This document shows, one piece after another, positions 45,467 through 57,784 of a DNA stretch of 64,000 nt. A program made the position numbers and the translations under genes. How positions within the stretch are numbered: the stretch's first letter is position 1; every line of letters begins with the position of its first letter. This DNA is from Litsea cubeba. Lineage: Eukaryota; Streptophyta; Magnoliopsida; Laurales; Lauraceae. The notes under the pieces are model-generated. The model made no database searches. It saw only the letters and a program-made list of their open reading frames with translations, and had not been told where the DNA came from. The stretch spans positions 46,170,980-46,234,979 of the forward strand of contig CM022949.1 in assembly GCA_012931725.1 (NCBI GenBank), in the 5' to 3' direction.

Positions 45467-45485
45467 GGGGGGGGGGGGGGGGGGG
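45467..45485. repeat. Poly(G) run of about 19
   Basis: A long pure G run within solo LTR 2. Run length is probably unreliable in the assembly. Confidence 0.7.
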
Positions 45486-46334
45486 TACCCCCCAAGGGAC
45501 TTTTGTCACCTTGTTGTGGTGGCCGGTGTAGAACTTCCGCAGAGTTTTCTCTCTTTTTCCTTTCTCTGGATTTCTGTCTGTGTGCTTGTGCTTTTTTTCT
45601 CTGATGTTTCTGATTTTTTTTTCTTCTTGGAGAGCCCTCCTATTTATAGGCTTTTAGGTAGCCTTTTAGGTGGGTTTATGGGCTTTTATTGTCATTAAGC
45701 CGCATAATGGGAGGAGTTACAAAATTGAATTGTTTATTTTGTAACTCCTTTTTCTTGGCTTCTGATTGGCCGGAGGAGATTGAGGGCATTTAATCGCCTT
45801 TAATCGCCATGATGGGAGGAGTTTCATGGGTTAAATGCCATGAATCTCTTGACTTGTAACTCCCGAATGCTTGCTTCTGATTGGGCCGTCCAAAGAAATG
45901 GATTAATGACTGTAATAAAGCTAGTCAATTAATCGCATTAAGTGGTCGCCGAGCAGCTGAAGAGTCGCGGGCCGTGCCACGTCTTTTGGGATTCTTCTGT
46001 TGATGATCATCGATGGATCTTCATGTAGATCGACATCAGATGATCATGTAATTTCAGGTGTTTGTTGCCAACAGCGGTCGGTGCCATCTGTCCTGTCGAT
46101 TTCTCGATCGGTCGGGTAGAAAGCACACTTTTTTTGGTTGACCGGGTGGCGATCAATATTGTTTTCGATACTCTTGATGATTGACCCGTGTTTTGGACGG
46201 ATGTCAGAGGACTAGGTGTCTCAAAAGCATGAATTTTGGAAAGTACCAGAGGCTGGGCTCTTCGAATCGCGAAAAAAACGGCGAAAAACCGGGGTTTCCG
46301 GGGCTTTCCCGGCGACCCCGGGTTCCAAGGTCGG

Positions 46335-46426
46335 ACCGGCCAGGGTCGCAGGGCTGCGAACCTGGCCCAGGGTCGCAGGGGCCTGCGAACCTGGCCCAGG
46401 GTCGCAGGGGTCTGCGACCCTGGGGG
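46335..46426. promoter_or_regulatory. GC-rich quasi-palindromic repeats in solo LTR 2
   Basis: Three units of CAGGGTCGCAGGG with their inverted form CTGCGACCCTGGG. This is another motif, but the same architecture as the palindrome clusters in the other LTRs. Confidence 0.6.
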
Positions 46427-47962
46427 GGTTTTCCCCCTTTCGTGTCCCGTTTTGCGTCCGTTTTTGCTGTTTTTTTATTCTTTTTTCTTCTGTACTTTTC
46501 CTTGACATTTTGACCATTTATTGGCCTAATTTCTTTGTAGGAAACCTGATGAGAATCCTTGCATTTTATTTTTCAAAGCTTCCAATTTCCTGAGAAAGCC
46601 GAAGACTTTGTCGCGCAGAGCTGCCGATTTTCCGTCAGAAGCTGAAACTGGGTCAAACGATGCCGGAATGACCTGAAATTTGGTGTGAAGCCTCCTGAGC
46701 AATAAATAAGACCAACCATAGGCTTTTGTTTGAGTTTTGAAGCCGTTTGGGGTCCTATCACCTGTAGACTTGCTTTTTGTCGCGATGAAGATGTCGCGGT
46801 TTGATGTGCGGTCAACCGATGTCCGATTGACTTGAAATTTGACAGGGAACCTATTGGAGTCATTTTAAGATGATCCATAGGCTCTGTCTTGGAAACCATG
46901 GTCCCGGAGAGCTTTGCCGCCGAGAGCTCCTTTTCAGCTGTCGGAGAAGCGAAGTTAGGCCAAATGATTTTGAAATGGCCCGAAACTTCTTGTGTACTCC
47001 TCTTTTAGCTGTCTGGAAGAATCTTGCAGTTTTTGTTTGATTCTGACAAGATTTGATTTTTGGAAGCAGCATTGCCTATTTATGGCAGGTTGCGACTTCA
47101 TGTAGCTCTTTGGATCTTGAAAAGGCAAAGTGACATTTTTGGTGTCAACATCAGGTTCGAGATACATTGCATCTAGACTCCAGTCAATTTGAAGGAATTG
47201 ACTTAGATCAATCTCAATTGTAAATCCACGAACAAACGATTTGAAGGATTCTTTTCCAATATCGTGAATGTTATTGTAAAATTCCCTCACCAAAGACCCA
47301 TAAGCAGTATGTCAAATTCAAACAAGGAGTGCCATTCTCATTGAAGAAGCCAAGGCCGGAAGTCAGTATTCATTTGAGCAAACTTAACTTGTCTTTCCAC
47401 AATGACTTGCTTCTGGGAGAACACAGTATCAAAAGAGGTTTCTTTAGAAAGGCTTTGAAACCTTTGAGCATCAAAAGGTCTAGAAGAAGAAGAACTTCCA
47501 CGCTAAATAGTCCTCTTGCGAGGTTGAGAAGCTTTTGGAGGCATGATTTCTTTTTGGCAACAGAACAAACACTTGGTGTGCACTACAAAAATAGAGTAAC
47601 CCAACCTCCAATCTTGGCAATGTAACATCCAAAATGGATTGAAACAATTGAAAGTCAAACCACATTCTTCTCAAACGCTTTAAAAAGACTAGGAAAATAG
47701 TCTTTACAATCTTACTACGCCCTAAGAAAAGAGAATCCACATTCCAAACACCCAACACAACAACCACAACCAAAACAATAGCAAATGACAATGAACGGAA
47801 TTATTTGAAGGAGATAAAGTGAAGAGTTACCTTGGAGAAGCTTGAAATCTCAATGGAAGAACCGTGGAAGAAAAAGACAGAATGGAGACCTAGGGCAAAA
47901 GTTGCAAGGAATGACAAAAGAGCAAAAAAATGGAATATAAATAGGGGGTGACTGATACACTG

Positions 47963-47998
47963 TCCGATCGATCGGACAGTAAGGTACGATCGATCGGA
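47963..47998. promoter_or_regulatory. Two Z-type palindromes upstream of the Z2 extra ORF
   Basis: CCGATCGATCGG at 47,963-47,976 and a decayed partner at 47,987-47,998, about 430 bp upstream of the ORF start. Confidence 0.7.
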
Positions 47999-48571
47999 CC
48001 TGGGCCAAAAAAATATAAAAAGCTAGCTAAGGAGAAAATAAATTTTTTTTATTTGCACAAACTAAAATCAAAGTCAAAAAGAAATCCCTTAATGATCATA
48101 CACCAAAAAGATTCCACCAAGTATAAGAGAGTGAATGAAAGTGAAATTTTTTATAAATATAGTCGGTCAAGGATGAATGATAGAATCACACAATGTAGAA
48201 ACAATTCCCCTGGCAAGATAAACTAGCAAAGCTCCCCTTAAATTGTAGTTTTTTTTTATGCTCTTTGAGCATCTCAGTAAAGAACCAGCATAGGTGACTT
48301 TCAAACTAATGAATATGGTAGCCTTTTCCAAAGAAACTTTCTAATCATTTGGCGGCTATCACACATACTCTTAGGTAGCCTTATTCCTCCGGTCTTTTTT
48401 TTTTTTTAAGCCAGGAAAGAAGATCTGAAATTATGTAAAAACCATAACCATCAAACTGTGAATTTGTCAGTGAAATGTGTATCTCTATCTTGGAAAGAAA
48501 AATTCAATGAATCACAATCTAGGAAATCAATAATGAGCAATGAATTATAGTGCAAAAAAAAACAAATAAAA

Positions 48572-51500
48572 TCAGGAGTAAGAGTAAATACCTAGGGACT
48601 TATGGAGGGAGTCAAACCTAGTAGGGTCGAAGGGTTTTGTGAGTATGTCAGCCAATTGATTTTCCGTAAAGATATGCTCCAAGCAGATGATGTTCTCTTC
48701 AACCAAATCTCCTATGAAATGATGCCTTATGTCTATATGTTTGGTTCTGGAATGTTGTACTGGGTTTTTAGAGATATCTATTGCACTTTTGTTATCACAA
48801 TAAACTACCATTGTAGTTTGATCAATGCCATAATCAAATAGCATTTGTTTCATCCATAGCAGTTGTGTGCAATAGCTTCCAGCTGCTATGTATTCTGCCT
48901 CAGCTGTAGATAAAGAAGTCGAAGTTTGTTTCTTGCGGTGCCATGCAACCAAATTGTTACCAATCAGAAAACAGCCCCCGGATGTGCTTTTTCTATCATC
49001 AACACAGCCCGCCCAGTCAGCATCGGAGAAGCCCACAATATATATGGTAGTATCTTTGGAAAGCCATATTCCATATCCAGTGGTGCCACTAATATATTTC
49101 AGAATCCTCTTGACAGCTTGGACATGTGACTCCTAGGTTTTGCCTGATATCTAGCACAAACACAAACACTGAAAGAGATGTCTGGTCGGCTAGCAGTGAG
49201 GTACAACAGACTGCCTATCATACTTCGATATAGTCTTTCATCAAGTCTTTCCCGGAAGAATCTAAACTCAGCTTGACAGTGGTGCTCATAAGAGTACTGG
49301 AGGGCTTAGATGATTCCATCCCAAACTTCTTCAAAATATTTTGAGCATATTTAGTTTGAGAAATAAAGATTCCATTTTCACATTGCTTGATTTGAAGACT
49401 GAGAGAGAAAGATAATTCTCCCACCATGCCCATTTCAAATTCTTTTGACATACATGTGGCAAATGATTGAGACAAATTTTCAGATGTGGACCCGAAAACA
49501 ATATCAACCACATAAATTTGAGCAATTAGGATATTATTACTCTCTTTTTTTATGAATAAAGTTTTATCCACACTTCCTCTTTGGAAGGAATTATCAAGCA
49601 AAAAGGTTGTCAATCTTGCATACCATGCTCTGGGAGCCTGCTTCAAACCATACATGGCTTTATGCAATTTAAACACATGGTTAGAAAAATGAGGATCCTG
49701 AAACCCTTTAGGTTTTTAAAATTTACACATCCTCATTCAAATAGCCATTCAAGAAAGCACTTTTGACATCCATCTGATATAACTTGATTTTCAAGGAACA
49801 AGCTATTGCCAAGAGAATACGGATGTACTCAAGACGAGCAACAGTAGCAAATGTTTCATCAAAATTAGTTCCCTCCACCTGTGTGTATCCCTGGGCTACG
49901 AATCTGGCCTTGTTTCGAATGACTTGACCAAGTTCATTGGTTTTATTTTTGAAAATCCATTTTGTCCCGATGACATTGGTGTGATTGTGTCTTGGAACAA
50001 GTTCCCAAACACTGTTCCGCTCAAATTTATCGAACTCCTCATGCATGGCATTAATCCAGGAGTCATCAATAAGCGCTTCATGAACATTTTTTGGTTCAAG
50101 GAAGGAAACATAACATAGAAAATTTACCTCATCTTGGACCTACTTTCGAGTTTTCAATGGAGCTTGTATATCACCAATGACTTTGTCAGGGGGGTGGTGT
50201 TTGATTACCTGACCTTTTTGAGATCTAGGTCGTACTTCCTTGCTTTGAGAAGGTTGATGACTTGGTGTTACCGAAGCAGGACTTTTCAATTTTAATCCAG
50301 ACACTTCAATTTCAGATTCGGAGTCTGAATCAGGAACAACAATTTCTTGAGCCGGTGTGGCTGAATCTTCCGGTTCTTTACTTTGTTTTCCTTCTAGCTC
50401 AACTTGCGGAAAAAAAATGAAAATTAGTGGGAACTCATCTTCATCATCAGAGAAATAAGAAGGTCCAGCATCATTTATGACAACATTGATAGATTCCATG
50501 ACAGTAGAGTTATTTAGATGAAATACCCGATAAGCTTTACTGTTTAAAAAATACCCAAGAAAAATCCCTTCATTGCTTCGGGAGTCAAATTTTCCGAGAT
50601 GCTCTCGGTCTTTCAAAATATAACACTTACTCCCGAAGGTTTTGAAATATTTAACAGTAGGTTTTCTACCATTCCATATTTCATATGGTGTATTCTTTGT
50701 TCCAGCCCTTATGTATACTCGATTGATAACATAGACAGCAATGTTATTGCCTCAGCCCAAAATCTTTGTGACACTTTCTTACTATGAAGCATAACATGGG
50801 CCATTTCCTGTACCACTCGATTTTTCCTTTCAACAACTCCATTTTGCTGAGGAGTTTTAGGAGCAGAGAACTCATGTTTTATCCCATTCTCAATACAGAA
50901 AGAATTACAAAATGAGTTCTGAAATTCAGTTCATGATTAGATCTGATTCTGGCAACTCCACCAAATTGAGCTCCTTCTCTGCAATAAGTTGAAGCCATAA
51001 GTAATAGAAAACATCAAAAGTTTCATATTTATCTCTAAGAAAGCGAACCCATGTGAATCTTGAGAAATCATCAACAGTGAGAAAAATGTACTTTTTCCCA
51101 CGAATGCTTTCAAGTTGAGAAGGACCCATAAGATCCATATGAAGTAACTCTAATGGTCTTTTGGTAGTCAGCATATCCAATTTTTTATGTGGTGCTCTAA
51201 TTTGTTTCCCCAGTTGGCAAGGACCACATACATGGTTATGAGATTTCTGAAGTTTGGGAAGTCCTTGAACCAATTCTTGCCGAGAAAGTTTTTCCAAATC
51301 AGTATGGTTAATAAGACCTAGCCTTTGATGCTATAGATCGACATCATTAACAGTAGCAGAATTGCAGTTCAAGTTATCTTTATGAACAACCACATAACAA
51401 TTATCGGAATTCTTTTTACTAGAAAGATCATTGTTCCCATTTTCATCTACAATTGTGCATTTATGTAATGAGAAATGAACTTCATTTCCAGATTCACAAA

Positions 51501-52119
51501 ATTGACTCATGCTCAATAAATTTGCCTTTAAGCCGTCAACCAGAAAAACATTATGATTCAGTGACATACCTGGTATGTTTATTGATCCCTTACCAATGAC
51601 TTTCGATTTACTGCCATCGCCAAATTGGACATTGCCACCATTGTGCTTTTTAAGTGATGTGAAAAGAGATTTATCCCCTGACATGTGTCTTGAGCACCCG
51701 CTGTCTAAATACCAAACATATGAACTTTGTGCTCTAAGGGCAGTTAGAACCACATTATAGCAAAGGTCAGTCTTGCGAACCCATATGGATTTTGGTGTGA
51801 CCTTTTAAGGAGTTAAATTTTTATTCCTCCGTGCATTTCGAAGTCTGTTATGCAATTTGATGCAATGGGGCCTAATATGTCCAATGATTCCACAATAATG
51901 ACAAGTCGGGACATATTTGCGATGAGGCATATTCTTTTTGAATGTGGAATTCATATGTTTAGGATGATAAATAGTAGGTTCAATAGCAAACAATGTATTC
52001 CCACGAACGAATTTACCTTGGATTTTTGAAATAGATGCGCCAAAGTCAAATCCAAGGCCATGCTTGTTGTTTGATATGATTTGTGCACCCAGAATTTCGT
52101 CAAGTTTCTTTGATCCTTA
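48572..52119 (-). pseudogene. pol: Z2 pol: protease, integrase, RT, RNase H
   Basis: Counterpart of Z1 pol. The protease/integrase part is less damaged than in Z1: one frame runs from 51,753 to 50,926 apart from a stop at about 51,331, and the region lost from Z1 is present. Frameshifts occur near 50,745 and 49,725. RT again reads YVVD (49,503-49,514). RNase H (48,572-49,036) keeps DADWAGCVDDRKSTSGG and QLADILTKP. Confidence 0.9.
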
Positions 52120-53648
52120 GTTCATTCCATTGAGATCAGCTTTGGTAGAGACTAATTCAGAGGTAGCCATCTTCAGTTTCCCGGATATGTCAGCATTTTC
52201 AGCTTTGCGGGAATCCATATCTTTCTTTAGAATTTGTATCTCTTTGTTAGCAATGACAGATTGCTCATGAAGTACGTTGTATTCATTTCCTACATCAATC
52301 AGCTTGTTAGATAGCAATGTACGCTGTGATTCAAGTTGAGACACCTTACCTTGGGCTTCTTGAAGTTCATTTTTAAGAACAAGCTTTTCTTTTTCAGCTG
52401 TCTTCCATTTTCCTTTCAGGATGTCATTTAATTGAGTCATCCTCCTTGAGTGTTTGAGAAGACTTTCATAAGCTTCAACTAATTCCTGCTCATTATCTGA
52501 CAAAGAGTTAAGATCCTCTGAAGCATTATCATCAGATTTTTCCTCAACATCCTGCATAAATGAGTTGTTAGATTGTGCCATAAAAGCCATGAACTTTCCA
52601 TGACTAGAGAAAGATTCAGATTCAGTATCATTTCCATCTTGATCTGAATCATCATCCCATGTGACATTGAGAACTTTGCCTTGAGGTTTGAAAGTTCTAT
52701 TAACGCATTGAGATGCATAATGACCAAAACCTTTGCATTCATAACACTGAGTATCCTTTGAGGGAATTTTGGAAACAAATTTCTCAGGTTTTGTTCCAAG
52801 ATTGGCTTTGAAGGAAGTTGGATTATTCTGTCCTTTAAACTTTTGAAAAGATTTTTTAAGACCCTTCTTATCATCTTTCAAAAATTTCTTAAACTTTTTA
52901 ACAAAGAAGGCATCAAGATCTGGGTCCTCAGATTCTGATTCTGAGTCATCATGTTCCACGCGAGACTTGGAAGAAATTAGAGCCATCCCTTTCGCTTTCT
53001 TGGTTGACCTTAAATTTGCTTCAAAGACATGCAAATTTCAAACTAACTGATCAACCTTGATCGAGTCCAAATTACGAGACTCTTCAATAGCTACTACTTT
53101 CGGGTCAAACCTCTCAGGTAGAGATCGTAAGATTTTTTTGACAATTTTGTGTTCAGGAATGATTTCACCCAAGTAGAAACTAGAATTACAATAGCAGATA
53201 ATTTATCATTAAAATCATCGAAGACTTCATTGTCATCCATTTTCAAATTTTCAAATGCAGTAGTCAAATTCTAAAGTTTTGTTTGTTTAACTTTAACTGT
53301 ACCTTCATGGACAGTTTCTAAAATATCCCATTCTTCCTTAGCAAGTTTGCAAATAGAAATACGACGGAATTCAGAAGGAGTAACACCATTGAATATAGAA
53401 TTCAAAGCTTTACTGTTAAAGTTAAAGTCTTGTTTATCTTCCTTGGTCCATTGAGCCATGGGTTTTTCAATGGTTTTGTTGCCATCAGTAGCAACAGTAG
53501 ACTTAGTGTAACAAAATTCCATAAAGTCCCAAACATCCACATCTATGAATTGAAGGAATGCGGTCATTCTAACTTTCCAATAAGGATAATTAGACCCATC
53601 CAAAAGAGGAGGTTTGGAAATAGAAGTTCCATCTCTATTAAAGTCCAT
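52120..53648 (-). pseudogene. gag: Z2 gag with stops and a frameshift
   Basis: Start ATG at 53,648 (MDFNRDGTSISKPPLLDGSNY). It shares two stops with Z1 (after KVKQTKL and QLV) and has its own one-base deletion near 53,187. It lacks the Z1-specific stop after KEDK. Knuckle CYECKGFGHYASQC lies near 52,700-52,740, and the coiled coil follows. Confidence 0.9.
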
Positions 53649-53708
53649 ATCTAAAAAACTGCGAAGATCTCACACAACGAGTTAGTGTGAACACACTCTG
53701 ATACCAAT

Positions 53709-54641
53709 TGAGATTCCAAGAGGGTCGATCACGAATTAACCCTAAATCCCAACACAGATTTCAATATGGATTTGCAGAAGTAAGAAATCTAAGTAAATCA
53801 ATCACATAGATGGACACTTCAATTTTATACATGGAAAAACCCTGAATAGAGAAGAAAACTACGGGACCTCACCCTGGTCCGAAAAAGATCAAAGCACTAA
53901 TAAAAAAAAGGTTACAAGATACCCACTACCCCTTTACAGTTGAACACAACCTAAGACTGTAGTAGATCTAGTCGACGAACACGCCGTTCACCATCTCCAG
54001 CACTTCGAACTCCACGCCCAGAATAAGCCGAATCAGCAAGTATGTTGAGGATGAGTCTCTAGAGGATGAAAGCTTCGGCACGTGATTTTCATAAGGGCTC
54101 TCTGGAGAGGAGCCATCTCTCTAGGAATAGTCTAGGGTTTAGAAATGGGAGAGATGTTATCTCTTGTGAGGCTTGATCCTTAAAAAGGCTTTTTAAAACG
54201 AGTGGGAGAGATTTCATTCAAATTGGATAGGGATTGGACAAAAGGAGATCCATACAAATAGGCTGAAATTCGCCGCAGTCCGATCGATCGGACTGAGACT
54301 TAACTGAGAGTATTTCAGGTCCAATCGATCGGCCAATGAGTCCGATCGATCGGACTGTAAATAATTGATAGCTTTCCGAAAGCGATCGATCGGCCAAGGG
54401 TCTGATCGATCGGACTGTAAATAACTGAGAGTTCAGGTCCGATCGATCAGCCAAGGTGTCCGATCGATCGGACTGTAAAAAAAAAAAACATTCTCATCTG
54501 CTGACATCCGATTGAGTCTTCGAAATTCTTCATCTTCAGATTTCTTCCACGAAGCTACAGTCCAATCTAAAAAAAATAAAATTACATTTATTCCCATGTT
54601 TTGTCCATCCACATGAAGTAGCCAACTCTCAAAAACTTACA
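53709..54641 (-). repeat. 5' LTR of Z2 (933 bp)
   Basis: Palindrome cluster at 54,278-54,474; it ends in minus sense GAATCTCA before the primer site. Confidence 0.9.
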
Positions 54642-54916
54642 GAGTATATCTTGTAATCGTTCAACAGTGTTTTATTTTTGGGTCGTGGTTTTTTTTCCCT
54701 ATTAGAGTTTCCTCGTAAAAATTGTGCATCCCTTCATATGGTGTGTGATCGGTAGATTTATTTAGTAGTTTGTATTGATTTGAGTCTGATGTGCACTGGT
54801 TATTGTACTAGTAGACACTCTAAAAATTGGGCCGCAATAAACCTTCAATTGGTATCAAAGAGGGCTGCAGTATATTCTTGTGTATATCCACAGATTTCTA
54901 GAGCGGTGCTCTACCG

Positions 54917-55910
54917 CGAAGGCACTTCGACCATTAAAACCCCTTTATTGGGTGGCACAAATTATGCCTACTAGAAAGCTAGAATGGTTGCCTTTCTTAA
55001 AGCCATTGATATTAAAGTTTGGAAATCATTTGTAAATGGCTATACCTTACCCATTGTTGTTGTTGATGGGGTAACTGTGTCCAAGCTCGAGGAGGAGTGG
55101 ACTAAGGAAGAAGAATTGGCCTCTACTCACAACTATTAGGCTATTAATGCTATTTATAATGGAGTGACTATGTCTGAGTTTCATAGAATTTTTACCTGCA
55201 CAACTACAAAAGAAGCATGGGATATTCTGTTGATTGTGCATGAGGGGACTGACACGGCGAAATAGTTGAAACTGTACAAATTATATATGGCCTTTGAAAA
55301 CATTAAGATGTAAGAGGATGAGACCTTTAATGAATTCAATGCGAAGCTGAATAAAATTGTCAATAATGTTTTTACTTTAGGTGAACCAATCCTTGAAAAT
55401 AAGACTGTCAAAAAGATTCTGTGGTCTCTTTTAGAAAGATATGATTCGAAGGTAGTGGCTATTGAAGAGAACAAGAATCTACATACCCGAAAGGTTGACG
55501 AGTTAGTTGGGAGCCTACAGACTTTTGAAGCACACCTTAGGTTTAATGGGAAATCGAAATCCAAAGGCATTGCTTTGAAAGCTTTCAAGGAATCAGTCAA
55601 AAGGAATGAAAGTGATTCGGAATCTCAGAATCTGATCCCCAAGTGGTTGTTCAGTTTATGAAGCAATTCAAACTGTTTATGAAGGGGGAAGAAAAGTGAT
55701 TTGAAAATACCTAAATTTGTTAGGAAGAAGAAATCTTTTAAAGGGATTTAATGTTATGAGTGTCAAGGATATGGACACGTTGCTACTGATTGTGGTAATC
55801 GGAAACCTAAGAAAAAGGCTTTTAATTTGACTTGGGATGATGAGGAGAAAAACCCTAAGTTGACGATTAATTTCCTCAGAATCAGTTCGAATTCCCCTTC
55901 ATAAACAGTT
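54917..55910 (+). pseudogene. gag: W2 gag remnant
   Basis: Counterpart of the W1 gag, with the same missing pol and most of the same stops, plus a new one near 55,137 (NY followed by a stop). The CCHC knuckle CYECQGYGHVATDC lies near 55,755-55,797. Confidence 0.85.
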
Positions 55911-56806
55911 TGTTAGGATTTTCATATGCTGGCTAATTCATGGGTTAGACAAAACTCTGGATCTATTGAGTTGTATTTTTCTATTTGTTTTAGAATGGAC
56001 TATGATTGTATATTAAGTAAAGACAGAGAAGAAAAATAGAAGAAAATCGGAAAACACAGTACCTGATAGATCGAATAAAGATCGGATCAATCGAATGAAG
56101 AGAGTCTCTCGGTTAACAGGCACTAACAAAAAAACTTCGGGAGACAGTGGTTCACTCAATCGATCGGACTCCATATCCAATCGATCGGATGGTGGAAATT
56201 TTCCAGGACAGGTTCTGCGAGTTTGTTCCTTTTCAAACTGGAGTTTTCAATTTGAGTCATATTTGTGCTCTAACCCTAAGGTACAAGTTTTGGGCTATTT
56301 AAAGGGTGTTTCTCTCAACCCTAAAGTATCCAAGAATTAATTCTCTCATTGTTCTGAGGTGAGAAAAGCCGTAGAGAGATTCTTTATTTTCTAAAGTCAT
56401 CTCAGAGAGATTGTGCTGAAGAGCTGTTCTAGAGAGCTTCTTACTTCTACTTCTTTGTAGAAGGTTTGATCATCTTGGTTCTCAAGGTGTTGCTAGATCA
56501 AGTACAGGGAGCAGTGCACGGCGGGGAGTCGTAGAAATGGGCAGTTGTGGAAGAACAACTACAGTCCTAAGGTTAACGGATTGACTAGGAAAGGGAGCTG
56601 TGAGTATATCTTGTAATCGTTCAATAATGCTTAGTTTTTGGATCGTGGTTTTTTTTCCTATTAGGGTATCCACGTAAAAATTGTGCCTGCCTTCTTATGG
56701 TGTGTGATCGGTAGATTTATTTACTAGTTTGCATTAATTTGATTCTGTTGTGCATTGATTATTGTACTAGTAGACATTCTAGAAGTTGGGCTACAATAAA
56801 CCTTCA
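55911..56806 (+). repeat. W2 3' LTR (896 bp)
   Basis: Starts TGTTAGGATTTTC and ends AAACCTTCA. Decayed palindromes lie at 56,069-56,196. The TATA site TATTTAAAG is near 56,297. Confidence 0.9.
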
Positions 56807-57563
56807 TGAATCTTATTATTCAAGGATATTTACAACTAAAGTCTTCTTCATAATCGAAGCTACTTTTATTGCATCCTTGCTCCATGTAATGTGCTAAAGC
56901 AAGGTCCAATTTCTCTGCTACTACTCTTTCTCATATGATAATTTATTTTTTTCTTTTCTTCCATTTTCTTCATTTATGTAAATCATTTAAAAAAAAAGGC
57001 CAGCTATCAGTTATTTTCATGCTTTTTTTTAAAATGTGCTTAAAATGTTTGAATTCTTTGGCTTAAGTGTGGCCCAATGACCACACGCCCATGTGGGTTC
57101 CCCACTTTAAAAGACTAACTCACATAAAGACTCTAATATTGGTAAGTCTCCTTAATAGAAATGTCTTTAGGGTTTATGGAAAGTTGCTAACCTAATGGAG
57201 TTTCCTATGCTAAGAGGAGTCTAAATCTTAATTAGATTTGGACTCCATAATAAAAATGGAGTTGTCTTGGAAAACCTATATATAGGGTTTAGGGGTTAGA
57301 GCTCCTCTCTCTACACAATACATTGGTTGCCCCATTGAGATCGCGTAGAGTAGAGGAGTGTAGTAAATCCCCAATCAAAGGTAGTGATTTAGATCACGCC
57401 AACGCGATGGAGATAGGTACGCGTTTAGATCCCAAATTTATGTTGTTCTATTCAAATCAATCCTATATTTATATAGATCCGATTAAAGTTATGTTAGTCT
57501 CAAACAAACACTAGCACAGAACCCGTGCTCTTTTCATACAATGCTAACCAAATATTCATGCAA
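56807..57563. other. Non-coding stretch between W2 and M2
   Basis: Counterpart of 36,459-37,210; no gene supported. Confidence 0.5.
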
Positions 57564-57784
57564 TTGAAAAATGGGGCATTTGGCGACGGGTCCCTGAACA
57601 TGTCACTTTATTGCCTTAGGTCCACAATCGTTTTTCATAGTGTGATACGTTTTTTTTTTTCAAATTTGAAGACCTAAAATGTCTAATTTACCATTTATTC
57701 AAAATCGTCGCCCATGATTCAAAATCATATCCCACGATTAGTGAGATACGCCATTAATAATGGTCAACTACCATTTAATGGGCC

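Larger units (their letters stand above)
44774..47150 (-). mobile_element. Solo LTR 2: gypsy-type, 2377 bp
   Basis: Starts TGATGGACC, ends GGTGTCAACA and is flanked by a perfect TCAGG duplication (44,769-44,773 and 47,151-47,155). The same site in unit A (near 26,843) is uninterrupted, so this insertion followed the duplication. In minus sense it starts TGTTGACACC and has a TATAAATAGG TATA box near 45,640-45,655. No coding domain lies inside; the G-rich reading frames near 46,200-46,600 are low-complexity. Confidence 0.85.
44072..47544 (-). pseudogene. Extra ORF of Z2, split by solo LTR 2
   Basis: Counterpart of 26,147-27,247. The ATG is at 47,544 and the terminal stop at 44,072. The solo LTR (44,774-47,150) sits in the middle of the gene, between the FVRGFTIEID region and the GTGQPIDVPLTI region. 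It shares the Z1 stop near the DP/YK boundary and has an extra stop near 47,502. Confidence 0.8.
42754..54641 (-). mobile_element. Z2: copia element with extra ORF, carrying solo LTR 2
   Basis: Duplicate of Z1 with the same GAGTA target duplication (42,749-42,753 and 54,642-54,646). The 3' LTR is 42,754-43,670 and the 5' LTR 53,709-54,641. The primer site (TGGTATCAGAG in minus sense) is canonical. It is longer than Z1 because of the solo LTR at 44,774-47,150. Confidence 0.95.
42063..56806 (+). mobile_element. W2: gag-only copia derivative, split by Z2
   Basis: Duplicate of W1. The 5' LTR is 42,063-42,753 plus 54,647-54,847 and the 3' LTR 55,911-56,806. Flanks TGAAC and TGAAT fit a 5-bp target duplication with one change. 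The primer site is at about 54,850 (TGGTATCAAAGA). Confidence 0.85.

Noticed and set aside
46181..46593. Glycine/proline/arginine-rich overlapping frames in solo LTR 2
   Set aside because: Open on several frames because of CAGGGTCGCAGGG repeats; low-complexity, not coding.
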